The position numbers and the translations under genes were made by a program. Source: Devosiaceae bacterium (lineage in GTDB: Bacteria > Pseudomonadota > Alphaproteobacteria > Rhizobiales > Devosiaceae). From it: 15,900 nt of DNA. The stretch is from the NCBI GenBank assembly GCA_021648585.1, contig JAKISM010000038.1:1-15900 (forward strand), written 5' to 3'. Of the stretch, positions 14,154-15,900 are shown in pieces. Under the pieces are notes generated by a model. It saw nothing but the letters and a program-made list of their open reading frames with translations, was not told where the DNA came from and made no database searches. Every line of letters begins with the position of its first letter. The first letter of the stretch is position 1.

Positions 14154-15287
14154 ATGGATAAAGAAAATAAACGCATTTTGTTCATATCCAATGGCAATGG
14201 CGAAGATTCAATTTCTGCGGCAATAATAAAAGAAATTCCAAAAGGATTTTTGCTTGATGCTTTTCCTGTCATTGGTTTTGGTAGCGCTTATGGTGGCGTT
14301 TGTAATATTGTTGGCCCCGTTATGCATATCCCCTCTGAAGGACATAGAAAAGCTGGCTCAATTGCCAAAGACATAAAGGGGGGAATGTTATCTGGCACTT
14401 GGCGCTCAATAAAATTTTTGCGCTCAATAAAGGGTAAATATCATAAGATAATTGCAATAGGGGATAGTGTAGTTCCGATTCTTTGCACGTTAGCAGGTAT
14501 AAAAATCGATATTTATCTTGATGTTTATAAAAATGGTTATGCGCATACATATCTCAAAATAGAGCGTTGGGCGATTAAAAAGGCTTGCAAAAAAACCTAT
14601 TGCCGAGATGATATTTTGGCTGCATCACTTAGAAAATATAAAATAAATGCAATTTCAAAAGGTAATATTATGATAGATATTATCCCCTTTGGAGATTATG
14701 ATGTTTCGCTGCATAGAAGCAAAAAAACCGCTATCACTTTATTACCAGGAAGTCGCAAAACAACAGCTAGAAATCTTAAATTACAAGTTGAAGCAATAAA
14801 GAAATTGCCGAAAGCACTCTATCCAGATATTTTTGTAGCAGTTGCTAGAGATATTTCTGTTGAGGAATTGGCAAAAGTAACATCAATGAAATATCATGAA
14901 GCAATTAGTAAACAGGCTTCAGATTTAGGTTATCTGAGTGATGGAGAACTAAAGCTAAATCTTACAAGTGGTGTTGCTGGTAATATTATTAAAGCATCTG
15001 ATGTATTGCTTAGCCAAGCGGCGACACTAACACTGCAAGCGCTTGGTATTGGTAAGCCTGCTATTTCTTTTATTGAAGATAATGATCGCCCAAAACGAAC
15101 TTCTGATAGGAAAAAATTAGCAGGAGACTCTCGTGTTTTTGTTAGCCAAGATGCTGACGAATTGGCTCACGCAATGAAAAATTTATTGGGGGATAAAAAA
15201 CAGCGTGATAGAATGGGCGAAATTGGTAAATCCCGTATTGGATCAAGCGGTACGCTTGCGGCAGTTATTTCAGATATTATCAGCTAG
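14154..15287 (+). CDS. Lipid-A-disaccharide synthase-related glycosyltransferase (COG4370-like)
   Basis: This is a 377-residue protein with two Rossmann-like halves, as in GT-B glycosyltransferases. The N-terminal NGNGED (13-18) and the central LLPGSR (196-201) are features of the LpxB-related family. The C-terminal nucleotide-sugar region includes the segment ASDVLLSQAATLTLQALGIG (281-300). True LpxB, which makes the lipid A disaccharide, normally sits in the lpxD-fabZ-lpxA cluster, so this is more likely a paralogue with another acceptor. It follows DUF2093 by 11 bases (GAG about 11 bases before the ATG is a weak ribosome site) and ends 8 bases inside the convergent O-antigen ligase-like gene, which supports an envelope polysaccharide or lipid role. 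An in-frame 18-base duplication lies at 14402-14431. The exact reaction is unknown. Confidence 0.8.
   Translation: MDKENKRILFISNGNGEDSISAAIIKEIPKGFLLDAFPVIGFGSAYGGVCNIVGPVMHIPSEGHRKAGSIAKDIKGGMLSGTWRSIKFLRSIKGKYHKIIAIGDSVVPILCTLAGIKIDIYLDVYKNGYAHTYLKIERWAIKKACKKTYCRDDILAASLRKYKINAISKGNIMIDIIPFGDYDVSLHRSKKTAITLLPGSRKTTARNLKLQVEAIKKLPKALYPDIFVAVARDISVEELAKVTSMKYHEAISKQASDLGYLSDGELKLNLTSGVAGNIIKASDVLLSQAATLTLQALGIGKPAISFIEDNDRPKRTSDRKKLAGDSRVFVSQDADELAHAMKNLLGDKKQRDRMGEIGKSRIGSSGTLAAVISDIIS
14402..14431 (+). repeat. Short direct repeat within the glycosyltransferase gene
   Basis: GCGCTCAATAAA occurs at 14402-14413 and again at 14420-14431, offset by 18 bases. The offset is a multiple of three, so the reading frame is kept and the protein contains RSIK twice (about residues 84-87 and 90-93). 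It looks like a small tandem duplication by slippage. Confidence 0.6.
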
Positions 15288-15900
15288 CTTTTTTTTCAAT
15301 AATAGCTTCATCACGAAATGCACCAAGAACTATTGCACCTATCATGGCATAAAGACTTATCAAGAGACCATGACTTAAAGTCCCTCCAGTAAGTCCAGAA
15401 ATTGAGTAAAGTGCAAGCATTACCAAAATAATTTCAATTCTAAAACCAAACAGACTATCACGAGGCGCTTTTAATGCACCAACCAATGGCGCAAAAAGGA
15501 AAGCAAAGAAACTGGCAATACCAAATATACCAGCAGAGAACGCATAATTTATAAAATCATTATGGAATTGAAAATATTGCAAAAGGTGACCGTTTATTTT
15601 ATCTTCCCCCATAACAATAACAACATTTTCACCCATATTTGTCCAACCATAACCAAATAATGGCTTTTGCAAAAATAATTCCCAGCCAGCAATATACATT
15701 TCCATACGAATATTTAGAGTTTTTAGACTAGATAGACCTTGCTCCATCACAAGGGTAATAATATTGCCTAAAGCGGCAATTCTTCCTGAGCTTTGGGTGA
15801 TAAAGTAAAAGGCTATAAAAGCCAGAATAAAGGTAATAATAGTTGCATATATTTTTGCTTTCAGTGTTTTGGTTCTCCGAATTGCAAAAATAAAATATAA
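15280..15900 (-). CDS. O-antigen ligase/polymerase-like membrane protein, C-terminal part
   Basis: The frame is open from the stop at 15280 to the window edge, giving 206 visible residues, so the true start lies beyond 15900. The GTG at 15750 is only an internal codon. Near the edge there is a hydrophobic helix (ATIITFILAFIAFYFI). A periplasmic loop follows, with NIRMEMYIAGWELFLQKPLFGYGWTNMG and then HNDFINYAFSAGIFG, and then further membrane helices and a charged tail. The R...PLFGYG...HND order is characteristic of the Wzy_C/WaaL family (O-antigen ligase or polymerase), which joins polysaccharide to lipid A core or polymerises repeat units. The 3' end overlaps the LpxB-related gene by eight bases. 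Ligase and polymerase cannot be distinguished here. Confidence 0.85.
   Translation of the reverse strand, partial: LYFIFAIRRTKTLKAKIYATIITFILAFIAFYFITQSSGRIAALGNIITLVMEQGLSSLKTLNIRMEMYIAGWELFLQKPLFGYGWTNMGENVVIVMGEDKINGHLLQYFQFHNDFINYAFSAGIFGIASFFAFLFAPLVGALKAPRDSLFGFRIEIILVMLALYSISGLTGGTLSHGLLISLYAMIGAIVLGAFRDEAIIEKKAS

Noticed and set aside
15280..15750. Complete 156-residue membrane protein starting at 15750
   Set aside because: The frame stays open to 15900 with a further membrane helix, so it is a truncated larger protein.

Overview
The window is a compact, AT-rich stretch of bacterial chromosome holding 15 protein genes (two cut by the window edges) and no RNA genes, insertion sequences or CRISPR arrays that I can see. 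It looks alphaproteobacterial. The evidence is a purD / xseA / DUF2093 cluster, an endonuclease-type MutL next to TadA, a TadD-like TPR lipoprotein and a BigR-type sulfide regulon. The order is probably Rhizobiales or a low-GC relative, but that is an inference from gene content. No gap between genes exceeds about 140 bases.

Layout. Positions 2-1507 (+) hold the end of dapD and all of dapE, two consecutive enzyme genes of lysine/diaminopimelate synthesis. Positions 1500-2291 (-) hold a TPR lipoprotein that overlaps dapE tail to tail. Positions 2409-3788 (+) hold an M17 leucyl aminopeptidase with a candidate promoter and a leader hairpin. Positions 3839-6443 form a divergent sulfur module: rhodanese and metallo-beta-lactamase-fold hydrolase on the minus strand, ArsR/BigR-like repressor and TauE/SafE permease on the plus strand. 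A 20-base palindrome between the two arms covers the core promoter. Positions 6445-7824 (-) hold a MATE exporter. Positions 7965-9743 (-) hold mutL and 9809-10261 (+) hold tadA, divergent from it. Positions 10233-12450 (-) hold purD followed by a patatin-like lipase. Positions 12497-15287 (+) hold xseA, a DUF2093 gene and a lipid-A-disaccharide-synthase-related glycosyltransferase. Positions 15280-15900 (-) hold the C-terminal part of an O-antigen ligase/polymerase-like membrane protein.

How they work together. The most coherent system is the sulfur module. The repressor keeps both cysteines, C38 and C105, where BigR/SqrR persulfide sensors have theirs. The hydrolase has the zinc/iron ligands of the persulfide-dioxygenase/Blh branch, the rhodanese can move sulfane sulfur, and the permease family exports sulfite or related anions. 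This suggests sensing of reactive sulfur followed by oxidation and export. The minus-strand arm ends in a two-hairpin 3' region with a CCUCC loop, which resembles a small-RNA tail. The other genes are mostly housekeeping: DNA repair, tRNA editing, purine and lysine synthesis, and envelope. Four of the five convergent gene pairs overlap or nearly touch, which points to a tightly packed genome.
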